This document shows positions 14,024-20,316 of a stretch of DNA of 36,436 bases, one piece after another. Location: NCBI GenBank assembly GCA_001003855.1, contig LCPX01000001.1, positions 1-36,436 on the forward strand. Direction: 5' to 3'. Both the position numbers and the translations under genes were made by a program. Numbering within the stretch: position 1 is the stretch's first letter; every line of letters begins with the position of its first letter. Below the pieces are notes generated by a model. It was not told where the DNA came from. It was given only the letters and a program-made list of their open reading frames with translations, and searched no databases. The DNA is from Candidatus Moranbacteria bacterium GW2011_GWE1_49_15. Its GTDB lineage: Bacteria; Patescibacteriota; Minisyncoccia; Moranbacterales; GWC2-37-73.

Positions 14024-15208
14024 ATGGCGAGGAAAATATTGGCGCTCTACATCACTATCAGTTTCCTTTTCAACTTCTCGCACTCTTTCGTATTCGCGAT
14101 CTATACGGTCTTTCTCAAGGAAAGAGGCATGGACCTGATGCAAATCAACCTGATCAACGCTTTCTTCATGTTCGCCATCTTCATCTTCGAGATACCCACG
14201 GGATCTTTCGCGGACAGATACGGCAGGAAGGCTTCCATAGTTCTCGGAAGCGTTTTCTATGGCGGGGGGATGCTGGCCTATTATTTCTCAGACAGCTTCT
14301 GGGGTTTCGTCATCGCGGAACTGACGCTGGCTTTCGGCGCGACGATGTATTCGGGAGCAACCGAGGCCTGGGCCGTCGATTCGCTCAAATTTTACAGCTA
14401 CGACGGATGCCTGCTGGAAATATTCAAACGGGAATCCCAGTTCAAGCAGCTCGGGATAGTCATCGGGGCGCTGATCGGATCATATGTCGCAAATTACGAT
14501 TTGGCTCTTCCCTGGCTCATGGCTTTCGCGGCCAATATCGCCTTCGCGCTTTTCTGCCAAGCTACGATACGCGAAGACTATTTCAAACACAACCGGAGCT
14601 TGGCGAAAAACGCTTCTATGGCACTTATCGCCAAAGACAGCTTCCATTTCGGGGTGAAGGAAAAAAGGGTGTTCTTCGCGATACTCTTCACTTCCGCCAT
14701 CTTCATGTGCTTCCAACCGCTGAATATGTATTGGAACATAGTACTTACTGAAAGTTACGGGCTCAGCGTCGGATCACTGGGCTGGATGTTCATGGGAGTT
14801 TCCGCTTTCATCGTGATCGGAAGCCAATTCTCCACGGCCTTCGCCAAAAAATTCAAAAATGAAAGCGAAGCGCTCGTGCTCTCGCAAGTCGTGACGACCG
14901 CGGGGATCCTGGTCGCCGCCCTAATGGCCGAGCTTCCCATTTTCGTCGCGGGATTCCTTTTCCATGAGCTGGGACGCGGACTCTTCGGCCCTCTCAAACA
15001 AAGCTACATCAACCACCGCATCCCCAGTGAGAAAAGGGCGACCATCCTCTCTTTCGATTCCATGATCAACAAGGGAGCGGCGCTTGTCGGATTGGTGGTT
15101 TCCGGATATGTCGCCAAAATTTTTTCCATCTCCGTTTCATGGATTGGAGCGGGATTGGCACTGGCGGCATTTATCCCTCTTTTCCTTTCCTTCAAACCGA
15201 AGGAATGA
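14024..15208 (+). CDS. Major facilitator superfamily transporter
   Basis: 394 residues, about 12 membrane segments. The start is fixed by GGGAGG seven bases upstream of the ATG at 14024; the ATG at 14006 has no such site. The MFS loop 2-3 signature appears as GSFADRYGRKASIVLG. The second half begins after a charged central loop (REDYFKHNRSLAKN). The substrate cannot be inferred; this branch of MFS often includes drug-efflux-like proteins. The gene stands alone on the plus strand, reads towards rpsI, and ends with TGA followed by a symmetric terminator. The structured RNA with a terminator lies upstream and may control it. Confidence 0.85.
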   Translation: MARKILALYITISFLFNFSHSFVFAIYTVFLKERGMDLMQINLINAFFMFAIFIFEIPTGSFADRYGRKASIVLGSVFYGGGMLAYYFSDSFWGFVIAELTLAFGATMYSGATEAWAVDSLKFYSYDGCLLEIFKRESQFKQLGIVIGALIGSYVANYDLALPWLMAFAANIAFALFCQATIREDYFKHNRSLAKNASMALIAKDSFHFGVKEKRVFFAILFTSAIFMCFQPLNMYWNIVLTESYGLSVGSLGWMFMGVSAFIVIGSQFSTAFAKKFKNESEALVLSQVVTTAGILVAALMAELPIFVAGFLFHELGRGLFGPLKQSYINHRIPSEKRATILSFDSMINKGAALVGLVVSGYVAKIFSISVSWIGAGLALAAFIPLFLSFKPKE

Positions 15209-15224
15209 CCTGGTTAAAACAAAA

Positions 15225-15254
15225 CGCGCATCGAACCTGATGCGCGCTTTTTTT
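15225..15254. terminator. Intrinsic terminator of the MFS gene and end of repeat unit B
   Basis: Stem CGCGCATC / GATGCGCG (15225-15232, 15239-15246), then C and seven T on the plus strand, 16 bases after the MFS stop. On the minus strand it directly follows the second extra copy of the rpsI 3' end. Confidence 0.85.
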
Positions 15255-15534
15255 ATCTTTTCGCCCATTGAGGAGTCGCTTCGCTCCCAAAACCCCTCGG
15301 TTTTGATATTTCCGCCACGGGGAAAATCCTTTTTCCCAACGCCCTTTTCCCACAATGCCGAAAAACAAAAAAATACTCCTTACGGAGTATTTCTTTTTTA
15401 TCGTTTCGCCCAATAAGGGGTCGCTTCGCTCCTTGAAACCTTGCGGTTTCAATGCTTCCACCCCGGGAAAACTTTCGTTTTCCCGACCCCTTTCTAATCC
15501 ACAATAGCCAAAAAGAAAAAACGCCGAAGCGTTT
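15253..15534 (-). repeat. Tandem array of two extra rpsI 3'-end/terminator units
   Basis: Read on the minus strand after rpsI. Unit A (about 15398-15534) and unit B (about 15253-15397) each contain a GGGAAAA/TTTTCCC hairpin, a (G/A)AAACC/GGTTT(C/T) hairpin, the shared 12-mer GGAGCGAAGCGA, and a short reading frame S-E-A-T-P-(Y or Q)-W-A-K-R-stop. The last six residues equal or nearly equal the S9 C-terminus (P-Q-W-A-K-R-stop). Each copy is followed by its own different terminator hairpin. The stops are 137 and 145 bp apart. Codons differ synonymously between the copies and two hairpin base pairs have changed on both sides. Confidence 0.75.
15371..15397 (-). terminator. Intrinsic terminator following repeat unit A
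   Basis: Perfect 9-bp stem AAATACTCC / GGAGTATTT (15371-15379, 15384-15392) with a 4-base loop. A/T runs on both sides allow use on either strand. It immediately follows the first extra rpsI-end copy (stop at 15398-15400). Confidence 0.8.
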
Positions 15535-15536
15535 TT
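15517..15536 (-). terminator. Intrinsic terminator of the rpsI operon
   Basis: Stem AAAAACGC / GCGTTTTT with a TTCG tetraloop on the minus strand, followed by TTC and TTTTT. It begins within the rpsI stop codon, so it is the first termination signal of the infA-rpsI operon. Confidence 0.85.
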
Positions 15537-16110
15537 ATCTTTTTGCCCACTGTGGAGCGCGTCTTGCTTTTTTGAGTCCCGGTTTTTTCCTTTCAACCTT
15601 CCTTGCGTCTCGGGTGAGAAATCCTCCGTCGCGGAGGGATTTCTTGAGAGCCTCGTCGAATTCAACCAATGCCCTGGCGATTCCAAGTTGCACCGCTTCG
15701 ACCTGTCCGGTCATTCCTCCTCCTTTGACGAGAGCCGTCATGGTGAATTTTCCGTGCATTCCGATCTCCTTAAGAGGAGCCATCATCACGTTCTGCTGGG
15801 CCAAAGTCGGGAAATAATCCTTCATCTCCTTGCCGTTGATGATGAGTTCGGCATCGGTCGCTTTGTCGTTGGAGTATAACCTGACCTGGGCTACCGAAGT
15901 CTTCCTCCTGCCAACTCCGTGGAAGTATTTGCCTTCCATCTTCAAGGCCTTCTTCTCGACTTTAACCTCCGGCTTCGCTTCCGCCTTGGTTTCTGTCTTG
16001 TTCACGATTGTCGCCGCTTTCTTAGCCGGGGCTTTCTTGGCCGGGGCCTTCTTGGCGGCGGCTTTCTTCGGCGCGGCCTTCTTTGTTGCTGCTTTTTTTG
16101 CTACTGCCAT
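15535..16110 (-). CDS. rpsI: Ribosomal protein S9 with a long AKKA-type N-terminal tail
   Basis: 191 residues against about 130 in most bacteria. The S9 core begins near residue 60 (GKYFHGVGRRKTSVAQVRL) and continues through GGGMTGQVEAVQLGIARAL to the C-terminus ARRAPQWAKR, whose last residues reach the P-site tRNA in known ribosomes. Residues 1-35 are repeats of Lys/Ala/Pro (KKAAPKKAAAKKAPAKKA), like histone H1 tails, followed by a Glu/Lys/Val linker. It is the last gene of the operon, 21 bases after rplM. Copies of its 3' end lie downstream. Confidence 0.95.
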   Translation of the reverse strand: MAVAKKAATKKAAPKKAAAKKAPAKKAPAKKAATIVNKTETKAEAKPEVKVEKKALKMEGKYFHGVGRRKTSVAQVRLYSNDKATDAELIINGKEMKDYFPTLAQQNVMMAPLKEIGMHGKFTMTALVKGGGMTGQVEAVQLGIARALVEFDEALKKSLRDGGFLTRDARKVERKKPGLKKARRAPQWAKR

Positions 16111-16131
16111 ATGTTATCTTATAATTCGAAA

Positions 16132-16518
16132 TTAGTGCGTTACGTCGATTTTGTACTGGTGCTCGCTCCCGGTGACAACATGGAGTCTCTTCATCATGCG
16201 GTCTCTGAGCTTGTTTTTCGGAAGCATTCCATTCACTGCGTTCTTGAAAACCTTAGCCGGGTCCTTGGCCAAAAGATCCTTGAGCGCTATCGAGGTGATT
16301 CCGCCAGGATATCCGCTGAATCTGTGGTAAATCTTACCTTCGAGTTTGTTCCCGGTAATAGCGACCTTTTCGGCGTTGATGATGACCACGCTGTCCCCCG
16401 CATCTATGTGGGGCGTGAAGTCGACTTTCTTTTTACCGCTCAAAACAAGCGCTACGTCGGTAGCGATCCTTCCGAGAACTTTCCCTTTGGCGTCAAACAG
16501 ATGAGTTTTCCTTTCCAT
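16132..16518 (-). CDS. rplM: Ribosomal protein L13
   Basis: 128 residues, shorter than the usual 142 or so because both the N-terminal arm and the C-terminus are trimmed. Diagnostic segments: FDAKGKVLGRIATDVALVLS, DFTPHIDAGDSVVIINAEKV, KIYHRFSGYPGGI and NGMLPKNKLRDRMMKRLHV. It is an early-assembling 50S protein that binds 23S rRNA. It precedes rpsI, the usual pair order. Confidence 0.96.
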   Translation of the reverse strand: MERKTHLFDAKGKVLGRIATDVALVLSGKKKVDFTPHIDAGDSVVIINAEKVAITGNKLEGKIYHRFSGYPGGITSIALKDLLAKDPAKVFKNAVNGMLPKNKLRDRMMKRLHVVTGSEHQYKIDVTH

Positions 16519-16595
16519 AATTTATAATCATAAACACGAAACATGTGACATGGAACAAAACTTACTTTCTCACGATTTCCGATAGAATTCCAATG

Positions 16596-16623
16596 TTCTA
16601 TGTTCTATGTTGTATGCTCTATG
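16596..16623. repeat. Four tandem copies of a 7-bp repeat
   Basis: TTCTATG, TTCTATG, TTGTATG, CTCTATG in a row in the spacer between rplQ and rplM. It could expand or contract by slippage. No regulatory role is evident. Confidence 0.7.
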
Positions 16624-16625
16624 AT

Positions 16626-16991
16626 TTATACGAATTCGATAACGGCCATCTTGGCGCTATCTCCTTTTCGTCTTTCCAACTTAATGATCCTCACGAAACC
16701 GCTGGCCCTTCCTTCGAAACGCGCGAGGAATTCTCCGGAAAGCTTCTTCACCGCCACGAGCGGCATATGCTTTCGAAGATCCCTGACGATCGAGACTTTC
16801 TTGGTTTCGTCTTTTCTCATTTTGAGGGCTTTCCCGACCATCCTGTCGACGATACCTTTGATCTCTTTGGCTCTCGCCTCGGTTGTCGTGATTTTCTCTT
16901 TCACTATCAAACTTCCGACCAGCGTCTTGAGGAATGCCGTCCTTTGGCCCTTGAGCCTGCTGAATTTTCTCCCTTTTACTCTATGTTTCAT
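16626..16991 (-). CDS. rplQ: Ribosomal protein L17
   Basis: 121 residues, normal length. It begins MKHRVKGRKFSRLKGQRTAF (family: M(R)HxxxGRKLxRxxxHRxAL) and continues with LVGSLIVKEKITTTEARAKE and ends RKGDSAKMAVIEFV. It is part of the large subunit near the tunnel exit. It lies 24 bases downstream of rpoA, the classic neighbour. Confidence 0.97.
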   Translation of the reverse strand: MKHRVKGRKFSRLKGQRTAFLKTLVGSLIVKEKITTTEARAKEIKGIVDRMVGKALKMRKDETKKVSIVRDLRKHMPLVAVKKLSGEFLARFEGRASGFVRIIKLERRKGDSAKMAVIEFV

Positions 16992-17015
16992 ACTTTTCTT
17001 ATTTGAACTTGCTGA

Positions 17016-17978
17016 TTATTTCTGCTTAAGGGTCAATCCGAATTCTCCGACGGCTTTCTTGATTTCCTTAAGACCTTTGTCTCCCATTCCCTCCAAGGCC
17101 AGGATTCCCGCCTCATCGTGCTTGACTATGTCCTTGACCTTCTTGATTCCGCTGGCTTCCAAGACATTAAGAGTTCTGGTCGAAAGGGACTTGAGTTCCT
17201 CAATCTTTATCTTCAAAGGATCGACGGCCTCTTCCGCTTTCTCGACGACCTCCTCGACTTCCGCGATCTTAACCTCCTCTTGGATCTCCTCCTTTTCAAC
17301 TTCGATGCCTATCAAAGCGGAGAACTGCTCGACGAGGATGGCGACAGCCTTAGAAAAAGCATCCTGTGGGGTTATGCTTCCGTCGGTAACTATTTCAAGG
17401 GTGATCTTGTTGTAGTCGGTCCTTTTTCCTACGCGTGCGTTTTCAACTTCATAATTAACCCTTTTTATGGGGGTATACACGGCATCTATGGCGATCACGC
17501 CGATTTCCTTATCGGGCCTCTCCTGCTGTTCGATAGTCACGTATCCGAGACCTTTGGAAACTTCGAGCTCCATCTCAAGCTCGGTTTTCTTGTCGGTAAT
17601 GGTCGCGATCAACTGGTCCTTGCTCACGATTTCCACGCTGGAAGGACATTTGATTTCGTTTGCCGTAACAGGTCCCTCTCCTTTGAATTTCAACGTCACC
17701 TTCACCGGCTCGTCGGAGTGCATTTGGAATCTGATTTTTTTGAGGTTCAGGATTATCTGAACGACATCTTCTTTGACTCCGTCAATCGTGGAAAACTCAT
17801 GGGAAACTCCCTTGATCTTAACGGAATTTACAGCCGCTCCTTCCAAAGAGGAGAGAAGCACACGCCTAAGCGCATTTCCAAGAGTCGCCCCGTATCCCGG
17901 GTAACATCCTGAAATTTCAAACTTTCCTGAAAATTCGTTGATTGGCGTATATTTTGGCTTTTGAGGAAGAGAAACCAT
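17016..17978 (-). CDS. rpoA: RNA polymerase alpha subunit
   Basis: 320 residues from the ATG at 17978, placed 8 bases after GAGG; an ATG at 17984 is too close to that site and a TTG at 18014 is poorer. The N-terminal dimerisation domain carries GYGATLGNALRRVLLSSLEG and the insert with SVKIKGVSHEFSTIDGVKEDV. The C-terminal helix-hairpin domain includes IEELKSLSTRTLNVLEASGI and EGMGDKGLKEIKKAVGEFG, which contacts promoter DNA and activators. The linker between the domains (about residues 225-258) is unusually long and acidic, rich in Glu, Val and Lys. Confidence 0.97.
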   Translation of the reverse strand: MVSLPQKPKYTPINEFSGKFEISGCYPGYGATLGNALRRVLLSSLEGAAVNSVKIKGVSHEFSTIDGVKEDVVQIILNLKKIRFQMHSDEPVKVTLKFKGEGPVTANEIKCPSSVEIVSKDQLIATITDKKTELEMELEVSKGLGYVTIEQQERPDKEIGVIAIDAVYTPIKRVNYEVENARVGKRTDYNKITLEIVTDGSITPQDAFSKAVAILVEQFSALIGIEVEKEEIQEEVKIAEVEEVVEKAEEAVDPLKIKIEELKSLSTRTLNVLEASGIKKVKDIVKHDEAGILALEGMGDKGLKEIKKAVGEFGLTLKQK

Positions 17979-18082
17979 CTGCATATCCTCTTTGTGAAGC
18001 TGGGGCCCGTGCAACTTAGAGTCACAAACCCGAGATCCTGATTAATGATTGAAATTCTATTGAAATCCTAAAAAATTGAAAC

Positions 18083-18715
18083 CTAGCGAGAGAAATACTC
18101 GACTACCATCTGCGGGTCGACGTGGACGTCGATCTCGTCCCTGGTAGGCAAAGAGATCACTTTTCCTTCGAACTTCGCGGTGTCGAACTGCATCCAAGAC
18201 GGAAAATCCTTCTTGTTCTTCACGACCGGAAGCTGGCTTGCGAAAAAAGCTCCGTCCTTCTTCGTTTCATTGATGCCTATGACGTCTCCGATTTTCACTT
18301 CAAAAGAAGGAATGTCCACTTTCTTCCCGTTTACAGTGAAGTGTCCGTGGGTGACGAGCTGCCTGGCCTGCGAAGGAGCTTGGGAGAATCCCATTTTTCT
18401 CACGACGCTGTCCAAACGAAGTTCGAGTCTTGCCATAAGCATATCTCCGGTAACACCCTTCCTGCCCTTGGCCTCATCGAAGTGTCTGCGGAACTGCTTC
18501 TCCAAAACCCCATACATCCTCTTGATTCTCTGCTTCATGGCGAGCTGCTTTCCGAACTCGGAAAGTCCCCTGGAAATATTCTTTCCATGCTGACCTGGAG
18601 CATAAGGCCTCCTGACAACGGCGCATTTAGCGCTGTTACAGCGATCACCTTTAAGAAAGAGCTTTTCCCCGGCTCTTCTGCATTTTTTACATTTTGAATC
18701 CAAATCTCGTGCCAT
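18083..18715 (-). CDS. rpsD: Ribosomal protein S4, zinc-binding form
   Basis: 210 residues. The N-terminus keeps four Cys (C9, C12, C26, C31 in CKKCRR...RCNSAKC), the zinc-ribbon (C+) type. The S4 RNA-binding domain follows (RLDSVVRKMGFSQAPSQARQLVTHGHFTVNGKKV, residues about 97-150). It nucleates 30S assembly and in many bacteria represses its own operon. It is between rpsK and rpoA, the usual order. Confidence 0.97.
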   Translation of the reverse strand: MARDLDSKCKKCRRAGEKLFLKGDRCNSAKCAVVRRPYAPGQHGKNISRGLSEFGKQLAMKQRIKRMYGVLEKQFRRHFDEAKGRKGVTGDMLMARLELRLDSVVRKMGFSQAPSQARQLVTHGHFTVNGKKVDIPSFEVKIGDVIGINETKKDGAFFASQLPVVKNKKDFPSWMQFDTAKFEGKVISLPTRDEIDVHVDPQMVVEYFSR

Positions 18716-18770
18716 ATCCTATGTAAATTTCAAATCGTTAAATTTAAAATCTTAAATTATTACTTAAATG

Positions 18771-19235
18771 CTATACCCTTCTTGGTTTTTTAGGCCTGCA
18801 CCCGTTGTGAGGGATAGGAGTGACGTCTTTGATGATCTGGATGTCAAATCCCCTGTTGGCCAAGCCTCTAATGGAAGCTTCTCGACCGCTTCCGACACCT
18901 TTGACGTATACTTCCAATTCCTGGATCCCATATTTCTTCACCTTCTCGGAAACGTCTCCGACGACCTGCGTCGCGGCATATGGAGTGGCTTTCTTAGCCC
19001 CCTTGAATCCCAAAAGGCCGGAGCTGGACCAACCCAAAATTCCTCCGTTCAAATCGGAAATCGTAACCATCGTATTGTTATAGGTGCATTTGATATGAGC
19101 CTGCCCCTTCAGAATCTGCTGTTTAGCCCTCTTCTTTTTCTTCTTAGCTTCGGCAGCGGAAGACTGCTCGGCTACGGCCTGCTCCTCTTTCTCAACAACC
19201 TCCACCTCTTCGGTTTTTTTAACTTCTTCAGCCAT
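18771..19235 (-). CDS. rpsK: Ribosomal protein S11 with a charged N-terminal extension
   Basis: 154 residues against about 130. The core begins near residue 42 (GQAHIKCTYNNTMVTISDLNG) and ends IPHNGCRPKKPRRV, the conserved S11 tail. The first 40 or so residues form an acidic (EEVKKTEEVEVVEKEEQ) then strongly basic (KKKKKRAK) extension. S11 lies on the 30S platform and contacts 16S rRNA near the E site. It is the second ribosomal protein in this operon with an extra N-terminal tail. Confidence 0.96.
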   Translation of the reverse strand: MAEEVKKTEEVEVVEKEEQAVAEQSSAAEAKKKKKRAKQQILKGQAHIKCTYNNTMVTISDLNGGILGWSSSGLLGFKGAKKATPYAATQVVGDVSEKVKKYGIQELEVYVKGVGSGREASIRGLANRGFDIQIIKDVTPIPHNGCRPKKPRRV

Positions 19236-19367
19236 AAATATCTTTAATAATTCAAAATTTAAATCTCAAAATGCAAAACCGTCGCATTGCTCCGCAGTAT
19301 TTTCCCGATGACAGGAAAGAAGCGATTGCCCGTATTTTGATTTTTGATTTCTATCCTATTTTTATGC

Positions 19368-19754
19368 CTATGTCTTTTCGACGCTCTTCCTTCCGCTTCC
19401 CATCGTCTTTCTCGTATTACCGCGGACCGTCCTACTGTTGGTCTTGGTCCTCTGTCCACGTACAGGAAGCCCCTTTTGGTGGCGCACTCCCCTGTGGCAT
19501 CCGATTTCCTTGAGCCTTTTCACGTTCATCTTGACCTCGTGCTTGAGCTCTCCCTCTACCTTGTATTTCTTTTCGATCTCGTCCCTGAGCTTGGCCGCAT
19601 CCTCGGAATTCACATCCTTGGTCCTGGTTTCCTTGTCGATCCCCACTTTTTCAAGGATCTTTTCGCTCGTAGTCGGTCCGATGCCGTAAACGTAGGTAAG
19701 GGCGACTTTTATTTTCTTTTCATCTGGAAGGTTGATACCTGCTATTCTTATCAT
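19368..19754 (-). CDS. rpsM: Ribosomal protein S13
   Basis: 128 residues. It starts MIRIAGINLPDEKKIKVALT, has YGIGPTTSEKILEKVGID (helix-two-turn-helix) and ends with the basic tail GQRTKTNSRTVRGNTRKT, which reaches towards tRNA at the subunit interface. The gap to rpsK is 132 bases, the longest in this operon, and is AT-rich with no detected gene. Confidence 0.97.
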   Translation of the reverse strand: MIRIAGINLPDEKKIKVALTYVYGIGPTTSEKILEKVGIDKETRTKDVNSEDAAKLRDEIEKKYKVEGELKHEVKMNVKRLKEIGCHRGVRHQKGLPVRGQRTKTNSRTVRGNTRKTMGSGRKSVEKT

Positions 19755-19801
19755 AATACGTCTGGATTTAAAATTTGAAATCCTAAATTTAAAATTATTT
19801 C

Positions 19802-19915
19802 TTATCCCTGCCTCTGCTTGTGCTTAGGAGTAACGCAAATAACGTAGACTTTTCCTCTACGTTTCACTATCTTACATTTGGCGCAAATTTTTTTGACTGA
19901 TGCTCTGACTTTCAT
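19802..19915 (-). CDS. rpmJ: Ribosomal protein L36
   Basis: A 37-residue protein: start MKVRASVKKICAKCKIVKRR, end THE-type tail PKHKQRQG. The zinc ligands are C11, C14, C27 and H32 (C-x2-C...C-x4-H). It lies 5 bases downstream of infA and upstream of rpsM, the canonical order infA-rpmJ-rpsM. Confidence 0.96.
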   Translation of the reverse strand: MKVRASVKKICAKCKIVKRRGKVYVICVTPKHKQRQG

Positions 19916-19920
19916 TTGAT

Positions 19921-20136
19921 TTACATTCTTTTAATTATTCTACCTTTTGTCAGGTCGTATGGGCTCATTTCGAGCTGGACCCTGTCTCCGGGAAGAAGAC
20001 GTATGTAATTGACCCTCATCCTGCCTGATATGTGAGCCAGGATTTCATGACCATTATCAAGCTTCACCTTGAAAGTCGTGCTTGGCAACGTCTCAATTAC
20101 GGATCCTTCCAATTTTATTAGTTCTTTATCTGCCAT
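19921..20136 (-). CDS. infA: Translation initiation factor IF-1
   Basis: 71 residues, standard length, a single OB-fold. It starts MADKELIKLEGSVIETLPST and contains FKVKLDNGHEILAHISGRMR and LLPGDRVQLEMSPYDLTKGR. IF-1 occupies the 30S A site during initiation. It is the first gene of the ribosomal operon, behind a strong promoter and a 128-base leader. Confidence 0.97.
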   Translation of the reverse strand: MADKELIKLEGSVIETLPSTTFKVKLDNGHEILAHISGRMRVNYIRLLPGDRVQLEMSPYDLTKGRIIKRM

Positions 20137-20181
20137 AATTCATATTAAACGACAACATAAAAATAGAGGTTATTATTTCTT

Positions 20182-20237
20182 CCAGAAAAACTATCCTTGA
20201 GCGTGAATTTCCTATAGTTTTTTTCCTCTACTTCTGG
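20182..20237 (-). promoter_or_regulatory. Leader hairpin of the infA operon
   Basis: In the untranslated leader, AAAAACTAT and ATAGTTTTT (9-bp arms), reinforced by outer CCAG / CTGG, can form a stem-loop about 45 bases before the infA start. It ends with a T run, so it could act in attenuation or as a binding site for an operon-encoded ribosomal protein. The function is inferred from position only. Confidence 0.45.
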
Positions 20238-20270
20238 ACCTCATATTCGGTTTTCAGATAGCGTAAATAT

Positions 20271-20299
20271 ATGCTAACAGGTATGGTTTTTTTTGTCAA
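20271..20299 (-). promoter_or_regulatory. Promoter of the infA-rpmJ-rpsM-rpsK-rpsD-rpoA-rplQ-rplM-rpsI operon
   Basis: Minus-strand -35 TTGACA (20299-20294), 17-bp spacer, -10 TAGCAT (20276-20271) with an extended TGT just upstream. The predicted start is near 20264. It lies about 18 bases beyond the stop of the membrane protein gene at 20317. Confidence 0.82.
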
Positions 20300-20316
20300 C
20301 ACCTGAAGCGATATAG

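Noticed and set aside
15192..15686. A minus-strand frame of about 164 codons running through the repeat array, with K-K/R-S-D-rich repeats
   Set aside because: It crosses three terminators and overlaps rpsI in another frame. The repeated peptides come from the repeated DNA units, not from a real gene.
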